Source: an uncultured Erysipelotrichaceae bacterium
GTDB taxonomy: Bacteria; Bacillota_I; Bacilli_A; Erysipelotrichales; Erysipelotrichaceae
Direction: 5' to 3'
Length of the DNA stretch: 18,802 nucleotides
NCBI GenBank assembly: GCA_934692455.1
Contig: CAKUTY010000014.1
Coordinates: forward strand, 1-18,802
Shown one piece after another: positions 1 through 7,332 of this stretch. Position numbers and translations under genes: made by a program. The notes under the pieces are model-generated. The model saw only the letters and a list, made by a program, of their open reading frames with translations. It did no database searches and was not told where the DNA came from. The number at the start of each line of letters is the position of its first letter. Position 1 is the first letter of the stretch.

Positions 1-699
1 CAAGCCTTCTCTAGTGCTTTTAATTTCGATATGGACGAGGATGAATTATCTAGATTAATGTCATCAATGTTAACTAGCTCTAGTGCATCGTATAAGAACA
101 ATCTAATCAACCTTGGTTATCAAGATAAAGAAGAACCAACTTCCATTTCATTCTATTTCAATGATTTTGAATCTAAGGATAACTTCTTAAATTTTATTGA
201 TACTTATAATAAATCAGTAAATGAAGAGAAAGAAATATCATATACTGATATGACAGGTCTATTACTGTCTTCAGTATCAACAATCATTAATGCGGTAACT
301 TATGTATTAATTGCCTTTGTCTCAATCTCATTGATTGTATCTAGTATTATGATTGCGGTTATCACTCTAATCAGTGTCATGGAAAGAACTAAAGAAATAG
401 GTATCCTAAGGGCAATGGGTGCTTCTAAACATAATGTTAGTTCTATCTTTAATGCGGAGACATTTATTATTGGTCTATTATCAGGCTTCATAGGAGTTGG
501 TATATCATCACTACTAACTATTCCAATTAATAATCTAATTCATAAGTTAACTGATGTTTATGATATTAATGCTGTCTTAAATATTAAACCAGCATTAATA
601 TTAGTATTAATTTCAGTGTTACTTACAATGTTGGCAGGTTTTATTCCTAGTAAAAAGGCTGCTAAACAAGATCCAGTTATTGCGCTTAGAAGCGAGTAA
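1..699 (+). CDS. FtsX-family ABC transporter permease, C-terminal part (5' end outside window)
   Basis: The frame is open from base 1, so the gene begins to the left; about 232 codons are visible, ending in TAA. After a hydrophilic extracellular stretch come three hydrophobic segments, the first starting around LLLSSVSTIINAVTYVLIAF. After it sits the cytoplasmic signature ERTKEIGILRAMGAS, typical of the FtsX domain of MacB/SalY-type transporters. The protein ends with the usual short basic tail, PSKKAAKQDPVIALRSE. Such permeases couple an ABC ATPase to export of lipids, peptides or lipoproteins, or to sensing of antimicrobials; the substrate cannot be read from this fragment. The ATPase is either fused at the missing N-terminus or encoded upstream. 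An intrinsic terminator follows directly, so this is the last gene of its transcript. Family assignment is firm; the role is inference. Confidence 0.9.
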   Translation, partial: QAFSSAFNFDMDEDELSRLMSSMLTSSSASYKNNLINLGYQDKEEPTSISFYFNDFESKDNFLNFIDTYNKSVNEEKEISYTDMTGLLLSSVSTIINAVTYVLIAFVSISLIVSSIMIAVITLISVMERTKEIGILRAMGASKHNVSSIFNAETFIIGLLSGFIGVGISSLLTIPINNLIHKLTDVYDINAVLNIKPALILVLISVLLTMLAGFIPSKKAAKQDPVIALRSE

Positions 700-722
700 G
701 ATTATTATTTATAATATTATTT

Positions 723-750
723 GTGGCTAGAGATAGCCACTTTAATTTTG
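723..750 (+). terminator. Intrinsic terminator after the FtsX permease gene
   Basis: A perfect 7-bp stem (GTGGCTA 723-729 with TAGCCAC 734-740) closes a GAGA tetraloop and is followed by the T-rich run TTTAATTTT. It begins 24 bases after the permease stop codon. An almost identical hairpin lies at 2426-2450. Confidence 0.8.
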
Positions 751-817
751 TGTACTAAGTTTTATACATCATTCTTAACCTACAATTTAAACCAATATTT
801 AGTTATCAACAATAATC

Positions 818-922
818 ACTAGACATTATCAATTGACTAGATATAGTTTTGTCTAGTAACTAGACAAATATTTGTCGAGTGACTAGACAAAATGTTGTCT
901 AGTTTGTACAATATTGTCGAGG
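818..922. promoter_or_regulatory. Array of TTTGTCTAGT/ACTAGACAAA operator sites upstream of the AlbA_2 gene
   Basis: Site 1 (848-868) is a perfect palindrome: arms TTTGTCTAGT and ACTAGACAAA around a central A. Site 2 (871-891) has the same right arm and a left arm with one change (TTTGTCGAGT). Site starts are 23 bp apart. A third left arm, GTTGTCTAGT, is at 894-903, again 23 bp on, with a poor right arm. A further half-site, TTGTCGAGG, is at 914-922 and runs into the ribosome binding site. Weaker half-sites ACTAGACA (818-825) and ACTAGATA (836-843) extend the array to the left. The arrangement suits a dimeric repressor covering promoter and ribosome binding site. Autoregulation by the downstream gene product is inferred from its winged-helix tail and position. 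Confidence 0.8.
884..912 (+). promoter_or_regulatory. Candidate promoter of the AlbA_2 gene
   Basis: The -35 TAGACA (884-889) and -10 TACAAT (907-912) are separated by 17 bp, each one base from consensus. The -35 lies inside the right arm of operator site 2, and a third operator half-site fills the spacer, so operator occupancy would block RNA polymerase. The predicted transcript start is near 919, giving a leader of about 11 bases. Confidence 0.55.
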
Positions 923-929
923 TGAGTAT

Positions 930-2378
930 ATGGCAATTCCAGTTAATATTAAAGAATTAATTAATCAAAACGTTGTTGAGTCTAATAGGGTAGAGTTTAA
1001 GGAAAGTTATAATCCTGCAACCATTATTAGAACTATATGTGCTTTTGCGAATGATATTGATAATATCGGTGGTGGTTATATAGTTATTGGAGTGAAGGAA
1101 GAAAATGGTCATCCAGTATATCCATTAAAAGGCGTTGATATAAATGAAATTGATAATATTTTAAAGAAATTAAGAGAAAAGTGTCATTATATAGAGCCTT
1201 TATATGAGCCAGTAGTAGAGCCTTGTTTAGTAGATGATAAGTATGTAATTGTTATTTGGTGTCAAGGAGGTTATGGTAGACCTTATAAAGCACCTAAAGA
1301 TGTAACTATTAAGGGATCTAACAAGTATTACTATATTAGAAAATTTTCTAGTAGTGTAATCGCTTCTAATGATGAAGAGAAGGAATTATTTTATGTTTCT
1401 AGCAATATTCCTTTTGATGATAGACCTAATTTATTAGCCGAAATAGATGATTTAGATTTAGGTCTAATGAGGGAACACCTTAAAGAAATAAATAGTTCTT
1501 TATATGAAAGATCTAAAGAAATGGATACCCTAAACTTGGCTAAAGATTTACAAATTATAGGTGGTCCTGTTGAGCGTATTAAGCCTTTAAATGTTGGTTT
1601 ATTAATGTTTTCAGAAAATATTGAGAAATATTTTAGATATGCACGAATAGAAGTGGTTGATATTCCAGATCCTACTGGAACAAATATGGTTGAGAAAGTA
1701 TTTAAAGGTCCTATACAAAGACAATTAAAAGATGCTCTAGTATATATTAATAATTATGTTATAAAACAATTAACAATAAAAGTTGAAGACCAAGCAGAGG
1801 CTATTCGTATTTATAATTATCCATACAGGGCAATAGAAGAGATTCTATCTAATGCTGTGTATCATCGTTCTTATCAAATAAACGAACCAATCACAGTAAG
1901 AATTACTAATGAATCTATAGAAATAACCAGTTTCCCTGGTTTTGATAGAAGTATCAGTAATAAAGATATCGAAAAAGGTGAAATAAGATCGATGATGTAT
2001 CGAAACCGTAGGATTGGTGATTTCTTAAAAGAATTAAGACTAATAGAGGGAAGAAATACAGGTTTTCCAAATGCTAAAAAAGCTTTAAAAGAAAACGGAT
2101 CAGGCAATCTTAAATTCATTATGGATGAAGAAAGAAGATATTTGTCTGTTGTTATTCCAGTTCATGAAAGCTTTTTGACCAAAAAAGACAATTCTTATGA
2201 AGACAGAATTATAGATTTATTAAGAAAAGAAAATCTTTCTTTAACTGAATTAGCTATTAAGATGGGTTATAAGGGAATAAGCGCTAAACTTAGGGATACC
2301 GTAAACAGTCTAATTAGACAAAAAAGAGTATTTTATGTTTTGGATGAAAACAATAAGAAGAAACTGAAAGCTAATTAA
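930..2378 (+). CDS. AlbA_2-domain / HATPase / winged-helix putative transcriptional regulator
   Basis: The 482-residue protein has the layout of the 'RecG-like' or 'putative DNA-binding domain' family. Residues about 5-130 form an AlbA_2 (AAA_4) domain, seen in NRVEFKESYN and GGGYIVIGVKEENG. Residues about 298-385 look like a GHKL-type ATP-binding module with an N-box-like EEILSNAVYHRSY and the later FPGFDRSIS. The last 60 residues (YEDRIIDLLRKENLSLTELA onward) look like a winged helix. The start is fixed by GAGGTGAG at 919-926, four to five bases before ATG. The gene stands alone between its own operator array and terminator. Family members are usually annotated as transcriptional regulators, often accessory; no target is known from the sequence. 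It is intact, with no sign of decay. Family is confident; function and ATP binding are inference. Confidence 0.85.
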   Translation: MAIPVNIKELINQNVVESNRVEFKESYNPATIIRTICAFANDIDNIGGGYIVIGVKEENGHPVYPLKGVDINEIDNILKKLREKCHYIEPLYEPVVEPCLVDDKYVIVIWCQGGYGRPYKAPKDVTIKGSNKYYYIRKFSSSVIASNDEEKELFYVSSNIPFDDRPNLLAEIDDLDLGLMREHLKEINSSLYERSKEMDTLNLAKDLQIIGGPVERIKPLNVGLLMFSENIEKYFRYARIEVVDIPDPTGTNMVEKVFKGPIQRQLKDALVYINNYVIKQLTIKVEDQAEAIRIYNYPYRAIEEILSNAVYHRSYQINEPITVRITNESIEITSFPGFDRSISNKDIEKGEIRSMMYRNRRIGDFLKELRLIEGRNTGFPNAKKALKENGSGNLKFIMDEERRYLSVVIPVHESFLTKKDNSYEDRIIDLLRKENLSLTELAIKMGYKGISAKLRDTVNSLIRQKRVFYVLDENNKKKLKAN

Positions 2379-2425
2379 ACCAACTCTAACATACAAGCTC
2401 TTATATTGATGGTCTATAAATAATA

Positions 2426-2450
2426 TGTGGCTAGAAATAGCCATTTTATT
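2426..2450 (+). terminator. Intrinsic terminator of the AlbA_2 regulator gene
   Basis: The stem TGGCTA (2428-2433) pairs with TAGCCA (2438-2443) around a GAAA tetraloop and is followed by TTTTATT. Eighteen bases from 2426 match those at 722-739 with one difference. Confidence 0.75.
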
Positions 2451-2459
2451 ATATGTATT

Positions 2460-2498
2460 AAAAAATATGAGCTGCCTCTATATAGAAGTAGCTCATAT
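2460..2498 (-). terminator. Intrinsic terminator of the ABC-permease-lipoprotein operon
   Basis: Read leftward, ATATGAGCT (from 2498) pairs perfectly with AGCTCATAT (ending 2465). The stem continues inward with one mismatch and one G-T pair almost to its centre. Six U residues (A-run 2460-2465) follow. It stands back to back with the rightward terminator at 2426-2450, which isolates the two convergent transcripts. Confidence 0.85.
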
Positions 2499-2549
2499 CC
2501 ATAAAACACACAAGACAATTAGGTTATAGTTGCCTAAATAACATACATC

Positions 2550-4211
2550 TTATTTAATCTCAGCTGTCTCAATAATAAAACTAACACTACTTGTCATGCC
2601 ATCAAGCTTCCCTACAAAAGTATCATAATTCTTATCATTATTCTTCAACATCTTAATATTATTCACAATATTCATCATATCAGTACCAGAAAACTTATTT
2701 AAATCATCAGAAGAATCGTCGATTGCTTCGTTCATCTTATCGCTAAATTCACTTATTGCCTTTGTCATATTAGGCATATTCTCATTTAACTTATTAATTA
2801 CCGACTTTAGTGATGAACTACCATTAGCTATCTCATTCATACCGCCAACTAACAATTCTTTATTAGCACTTAATCCAATGCATTCTTCTTTTATAGTTGT
2901 AGTATCAACATTTAAAGTATTAAAGCTACTTAAATCATTTTTAATATCATTAATATCGTTCTTTATATCGTTAAGCTTTTCTAGATCAACACCACTTAAA
3001 TCAATCTTCTTTAAAGCCAATATTGCATTCTTAGTTTCCTCATCATTTATTTGATTCACATCAATCTTATCAATGTTTTCATTATTAGAATCAACATCAT
3101 TCTTAACACTTATAATTAGATTTAAATTAACTTCAATTGAATCCAAGATACTTGCACACATATTAACATTGTCTTTCAAATTTGAAACATTAGTATCCTT
3201 TAATAAGTCATCAAGAGACGTTGCTAATAAGGAAATACCATCAATCATTGAACCAATTTGAGAAATATTATTATTATATTCGCTTATTCCCTTATCCAAA
3301 CCATTAATCGCATCATTTAACTTATTAACTCCATCTTTTAGATTATTGCCCTCATCCTTTAACTTTCTAGAAGCATCCTTAATATCATCAATCTTTTCAT
3401 TCAAATCACTCAAATCATTTAAAGAAGAACTTAACTTATTTAAATCATTATCCTTAATCTCTTTAAACAAGCCATTAGAAACAATAGTAGCTGTATAATC
3501 CAAAGTAAAATCTTCAACATCAGCTTCTATATAAGCACTATCATTCAATTTAATATCATCAAAAGTATCTACCTTATATAACATTAAACTATCTTTAAGA
3601 CCAGGTTCTCCATACAACACTACCATCTTGGTATCACCTAGACTTAATAACTTACCATTTTCAACTTTGACATTAGAAAACCTATCACTAAGCACCATCG
3701 TAGTTAAACAAAGAAAAGGAACTTTTGTATTATTAACATAATCAACCACTATCTTTAAATGACCTGACTTATGCGCTAATTCTTCTACCATTACTTCCTT
3801 ATCATCAAGATAATAAGTCAACTTAACATTAACTGGTAAGTCTTTATTAATATTTCCTTTATAAGTAATATCACTACCATGATTCTCAAACACCAAAGTA
3901 TCATCTTCAACATCATGATCTTCATCACCACTAGTATTAATCACATTATTTAAGACATTAACATCCTTAAGTTCACCATCTTCCTTAGCCTTTAAAGTAG
4001 TCTCAACTTCAATGTTTTTAATCTCACCATAAGCATCACTAGTCACATAAACCACCTCAACCTTATCAGTTTTTAAATCAGATGCCTTATACTTATAATC
4101 TTGCTTATCTTCTACATATTCTTCATTAAGACCACTCTTTACAACAACTTCTTTTTCACCACTACAAGCACTTAAAACAACTATCATCATTAACACAAGC
4201 AACTTTTTCAT
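2550..4211 (-). CDS. Predicted lipoprotein with long coiled coil, YhgE/Pip-like in character
   Basis: The 553-residue protein begins with a type II signal peptide: MKK, a hydrophobic core, then the lipobox LSAC with Cys16 as the lipidation site. It should therefore sit on the outer face of the membrane. Residues about 25-245 are beta-rich. Residues about 250-350 form a coiled coil with repeated L-x-x-G spacing (KLKDEG, NLKDGVNKLNDAINGLDKG), reminiscent of the extracellular parts of YhgE/Pip and MmpL-like proteins. A second helical stretch covers about 400-540. No transmembrane helix is visible after the signal peptide. The gene lies 4 bp after the permease stop, with GGAGTAG as ribosome binding site inside the permease end, so it belongs to the same operon. 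It probably serves as extracytoplasmic partner of the FtsX transporter. The lipoprotein call is firm; the partnership is inference. Confidence 0.8.
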   Translation of the reverse strand: MKKLLVLMMIVVLSACSGEKEVVVKSGLNEEYVEDKQDYKYKASDLKTDKVEVVYVTSDAYGEIKNIEVETTLKAKEDGELKDVNVLNNVINTSGDEDHDVEDDTLVFENHGSDITYKGNINKDLPVNVKLTYYLDDKEVMVEELAHKSGHLKIVVDYVNNTKVPFLCLTTMVLSDRFSNVKVENGKLLSLGDTKMVVLYGEPGLKDSLMLYKVDTFDDIKLNDSAYIEADVEDFTLDYTATIVSNGLFKEIKDNDLNKLSSSLNDLSDLNEKIDDIKDASRKLKDEGNNLKDGVNKLNDAINGLDKGISEYNNNISQIGSMIDGISLLATSLDDLLKDTNVSNLKDNVNMCASILDSIEVNLNLIISVKNDVDSNNENIDKIDVNQINDEETKNAILALKKIDLSGVDLEKLNDIKNDINDIKNDLSSFNTLNVDTTTIKEECIGLSANKELLVGGMNEIANGSSSLKSVINKLNENMPNMTKAISEFSDKMNEAIDDSSDDLNKFSGTDMMNIVNNIKMLKNNDKNYDTFVGKLDGMTSSVSFIIETAEIK

Positions 4212-4215
4212 AATA

Positions 4216-6513
4216 CTACTCCACGTTTTTTAGTGCCTCATCCATTGGCACTTTATTAATTCTTCTATATTCAAAAATAGATACAAACATATAAACCACT
4301 ATATTCATAAACACCATCTTCACTCCAATTCCCTTATCTATAATAAAAGGAATCCAACCAGACATTTGCGTATATAACATCTCATAAAACATTACAAGCA
4401 GCGGTTTATAACATATTGGTATCGAGATTAAAGAAGCAAAGATAACTACAATAGTAGTCGAAATAATATACAATCTTGCGATTTCTTTATTGGTATAACC
4501 AAGTATCTTAGACATCGAAATTGATAGGGTATTTCTTTCAATTATCAACTTGGATAATAAATACAAAACTATCACAAACACGATAATCGCAAAATAACAG
4601 AACATATTCATCATCGAACCCATTGAAGATAGTAATTGAGTTGAAATAGAAGCCATGGTACTAGCCGTAATAACTTGTCCTATATAGTTTTCATCTATAT
4701 CTGTGATTGGAGAACTTGAGAAATATCCTACAAAAGTATCATCACCGAGTTCAAAAATATCATTTAAAGTATTTCTATCTAGATACAACTCTAATGATGC
4801 ATTATTATCAGTAATACCTGTAATCTTAAAAGTATAAGTATCTTCCTTATAAGCCTCATGTAAGGTAATATAATCACCAATATTGTAACCATACTTGTTG
4901 TGTAATCCTTGAGATATATAACAATCATTACTCTTCAAGTTATATTTAAAATAAGAACTATTTTTATTAATGCCATATAAAGCTATATCATCTTCTTTAT
5001 AATCTTTGCTTGTATATTTAAGTTCATAATAAGAAAACTTCTCAGCAGATTCGAGCCCAGTTTCTACATTATTCGCAAAATTCAACAAATTAATACTAGC
5101 CTCCAACTTATGACTAGAATCACTTAATGATATAGGCATATCCAATATTGTTTGATAGGGTGCAATAATACCTTCACTGGCAATACCCACATAATCACTT
5201 AATACTTGAGGTAATGCTAAGCCAAAAAACAATAATAAGTTGGCAAAAATAATTCCTACAATTAAAGTTAAATAAGCCTTCTTATTTTGTAAGATAATAC
5301 GCGTTCTAAAACGACTAAAGAAAGGGATATGATGATTAAGTTTTATAGCTCTTTTTTGTCTATGCTTACTTAAATCTTTTCTTAAAAATTTTAGAGGACT
5401 TAGTTTCAATGTCTTCTTAAGAATTAAATAATTAATAAGAAACATAATAAACATTGGAACTAAGGATACATAAATAAAGGTCTCTACTTGAAAATAAGTA
5501 TGGAAAGAAGCTAGAGAGTAATTGTTATAATAAACAGATTTCATTGCGTTTAATATAACCGTATAACCAAGAATATTTCCTACAACCACACCCAAGATAG
5601 TAATAATACTTGGCATAAACATAAAATGCATTATTAGTTCATGTTCACTATAACCACTAGCCATCAAAGTACCTATAATTGTTGCATCCTTTTGTATCAT
5701 ATTAATAATAATGATCGAAAATATATAAGCCGTCATAATCATCATAAGATATAAGAAGATATACATTGAAGCACTATCACTCTTAGCGTCTTCTAAAACA
5801 AAAGTAATACTCTTATTATCTTTTTTAGAAACAAATTCTTCTAACTGTGAATTAGCTAATAAAATATCTTTAAACTCATCATCTAGAGTTTCATCATTAA
5901 AAACATAGGCATAACGATACTTACAATCTTCTTTACCAAGACGATTAAAACCATCATCTGTTACTAAACCAACTCCAAAAGTAATCGCATTAAGCATCAT
6001 GTCACTATTACTCTTAAATAGACAGCTATAATCAACCAAAGACACCTTGCCAACTATCTTATAAGTTATACCTTTATAAGTAAGCTCATCATTGATATCC
6101 AGATTATTATTAGTTGCATATAGTCTCTCAATAGCTAATTCATTAGCGTTTTCAGGAAGTCTACCTTCCAATACTTCTTGTAAATCAACTTCATTTCTTA
6201 CTTTATAAAAACGAAAAGTTGTATCATTATCGATACTTTCTTCTTTATAGAACTCTTCGTATACATTTAAATTTGCTTCCTTTTCAAACAAATCAATCTG
6301 CGCTTTATTTAATTTCTTTTTGGTCACAAAATATCCTGACTGTTGTTTAAGAAGGACTTCATTATTGTGGATAGTCTTAACAACCGAATTGTTGGCGGCT
6401 TGAAAACCCGATGTTAAAGCCACCATAATTACTATCAATAGAAAGATGACTAAATATTTCGCAAAATCATTTTTAAGTTGTCTCTTAAAACGATTATTTA
6501 ATGGATTTTTCAT
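4216..6513 (-). CDS. Large FtsX-domain ABC transporter permease
   Basis: The 765-residue protein carries two FtsX repeats. A first membrane helix near residues 18-38 (YLVIFLLIVIMVALTSG) leads to an extracellular domain of about 210 residues. Three helices with the loop DATIIGTLMASGYSEHELI between them make the first FtsX domain. A helix near AYLTLIVGIIFANLLLFFGL and a second extracellular domain follow. Three more helices with the cognate loop MSKILGYTNKEIARLY end the protein. This is the layout of large FtsX permeases paired with a separate ATPase, involved in lipid, peptide or lipoprotein traffic or drug response. The start is 1 bp after the ATPase stop codon, with GGAGTGG as ribosome binding site, so translation is coupled. 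The next gene encodes a lipoprotein, suggesting a three-part envelope transporter. Substrate unknown. Confidence 0.88.
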   Translation of the reverse strand: MKNPLNNRFKRQLKNDFAKYLVIFLLIVIMVALTSGFQAANNSVVKTIHNNEVLLKQQSGYFVTKKKLNKAQIDLFEKEANLNVYEEFYKEESIDNDTTFRFYKVRNEVDLQEVLEGRLPENANELAIERLYATNNNLDINDELTYKGITYKIVGKVSLVDYSCLFKSNSDMMLNAITFGVGLVTDDGFNRLGKEDCKYRYAYVFNDETLDDEFKDILLANSQLEEFVSKKDNKSITFVLEDAKSDSASMYIFLYLMMIMTAYIFSIIIINMIQKDATIIGTLMASGYSEHELIMHFMFMPSIITILGVVVGNILGYTVILNAMKSVYYNNYSLASFHTYFQVETFIYVSLVPMFIMFLINYLILKKTLKLSPLKFLRKDLSKHRQKRAIKLNHHIPFFSRFRTRIILQNKKAYLTLIVGIIFANLLLFFGLALPQVLSDYVGIASEGIIAPYQTILDMPISLSDSSHKLEASINLLNFANNVETGLESAEKFSYYELKYTSKDYKEDDIALYGINKNSSYFKYNLKSNDCYISQGLHNKYGYNIGDYITLHEAYKEDTYTFKITGITDNNASLELYLDRNTLNDIFELGDDTFVGYFSSSPITDIDENYIGQVITASTMASISTQLLSSMGSMMNMFCYFAIIVFVIVLYLLSKLIIERNTLSISMSKILGYTNKEIARLYIISTTIVVIFASLISIPICYKPLLVMFYEMLYTQMSGWIPFIIDKGIGVKMVFMNIVVYMFVSIFEYRRINKVPMDEALKNVE

Positions 6514-6514
6514 A

Positions 6515-7213
6515 TTACCACTCCAAATCCTCAGCCTTTACTTTTTTATCATTTAAATAATTCTTTAATATTTGGCCATCTCTTAGTCTAACAACACGAT
6601 CAGCCATATATTTAATCGCATCATTATGAGTAACCATGATGATAGTTGATCCATATTTTTGATTAACTTTCTCGATTAGTTTTAATATTTCTTTACTAGT
6701 ATTGTAGTCAAGGGCACCAGTTGGTTCATCACATAATAAGATGTCAGGATTTTTTATAATAGCTCTTCCGATTGAAGTACGTTGTTGTTGACCACCAGAT
6801 AATTGACTTGGCAGTTTATCTTGATGTTCCTTTAAGCCTAGGGTTTCAATTAATTCATCTAGATTTAGTGGTTTTTTTGATAAATATGCACCAACTTCAA
6901 TATTTTCTCTAACTGTTAAATCAGGAATTAAATTATACATTTGAAAAACATAGCCAAGATGGTTTCTTCTAAATAATGTTAGTTTCTTACTATTTAGTGA
7001 ATTCATCTTTTCACCATTAATTTTTACCTCGCCGCTATCAGGATAATCAATGCCACCCAGGATATTTAAGAGGGTAGATTTGCCACTTCCTGATGGTCCA
7101 AGTAAGACACAAAATTCTCCTTTTTCGACATTTAGTGATAAATTCTTTAATACCTCAATATGATTTGTCTTATCACCAAAGCCTTTATTTAAATCTTTTA
7201 CTTCTAAAAACAT
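6515..7213 (-). CDS. ABC transporter ATP-binding protein (MacB/LolD type)
   Basis: The 232-residue protein has all ABC ATPase motifs: Walker A GPSGSGKST (39-47), Q-loop Gln91, signature LSGGQ (138-142), Walker B ILLCDEP with Asp162-Glu163, and H-loop His196. The closest style is the MacB/LolD/FtsE group (FQMYNLIPDLTVRENIEVG, DEPTGALD), which works with FtsX permeases. The ribosome binding site AGGGGGA precedes ATG by a few bases. It is the first gene of the ATPase-permease-lipoprotein operon. The promoter ahead of it is close to perfect consensus and overlaid by palindromes, so the operon is likely repressed until induced. No regulator gene of TetR, PadR or GntR type lies beside it in the window; the divergent neighbour is a PAS protein. 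Confidence 0.96.
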   Translation of the reverse strand: MFLEVKDLNKGFGDKTNHIEVLKNLSLNVEKGEFCVLLGPSGSGKSTLLNILGGIDYPDSGEVKINGEKMNSLNSKKLTLFRRNHLGYVFQMYNLIPDLTVRENIEVGAYLSKKPLNLDELIETLGLKEHQDKLPSQLSGGQQQRTSIGRAIIKNPDILLCDEPTGALDYNTSKEILKLIEKVNQKYGSTIIMVTHNDAIKYMADRVVRLRDGQILKNYLNDKKVKAEDLEW

Positions 7214-7223
7214 AAGTCCCCCT

Positions 7224-7257
7224 GTTAGCTATAACTAATTGGTTAGCTTTAGCTAAC
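7224..7257. promoter_or_regulatory. Tandem palindromic operator of the ABC operon
   Basis: A perfect palindrome at 7242-7257 has arms GTTAGCT and AGCTAAC around TT. A second, imperfect copy (GTTAGCTA / TAACTAAT, 7224-7239, 6 of 8 pairs) starts 18 bp away. The perfect copy straddles the predicted leftward transcript start near 7254, and the other lies between it and the ribosome binding site. The position fits a repressor. The cognate protein is not identifiable in the window. Confidence 0.7.
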
Positions 7258-7260
7258 TAC

Positions 7261-7288
7261 ATTATAGTTTTATCTTTTGTATTGTCAA
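7261..7288 (-). promoter_or_regulatory. Consensus promoter of the ABC transporter operon
   Basis: Read leftward, TTGACA (7288-7283) and TATAAT (7266-7261) both match the sigma-A consensus exactly, with a 16-bp spacer. The start is predicted near 7254, inside the perfect palindrome. A promoter this strong with an operator on its start suggests tight repression. Confidence 0.8.
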
Positions 7289-7309
7289 TAATTATTTTTG
7301 AAATATAAT
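7282..7309 (+). promoter_or_regulatory. Promoter of the PAS-domain gene, interlocked with the divergent promoter
   Basis: TTGTCA (7282-7287) and TATAAT (7304-7309) are separated by 16 bp. The -35 shares five base pairs (7283-7287) with the -35 of the leftward ABC operon promoter, so the two probably exclude each other. The start is expected near 7316, giving a leader of about 17 bases. Confidence 0.65.
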
Positions 7310-7332
7310 AAAGTTATATTTTGAGGTATTTT

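Noticed and set aside
803..811. TTATCAACA as a DnaA box upstream of the AlbA_2 gene
   Set aside because: Single degenerate copy far from oriC in AT-rich DNA; chance is likely.
7321..7332. TTG at 7321 as start of the PAS gene
   Set aside because: TTGAGGT here is the ribosome binding site for ATG 7333, and nothing suitable precedes the TTG.
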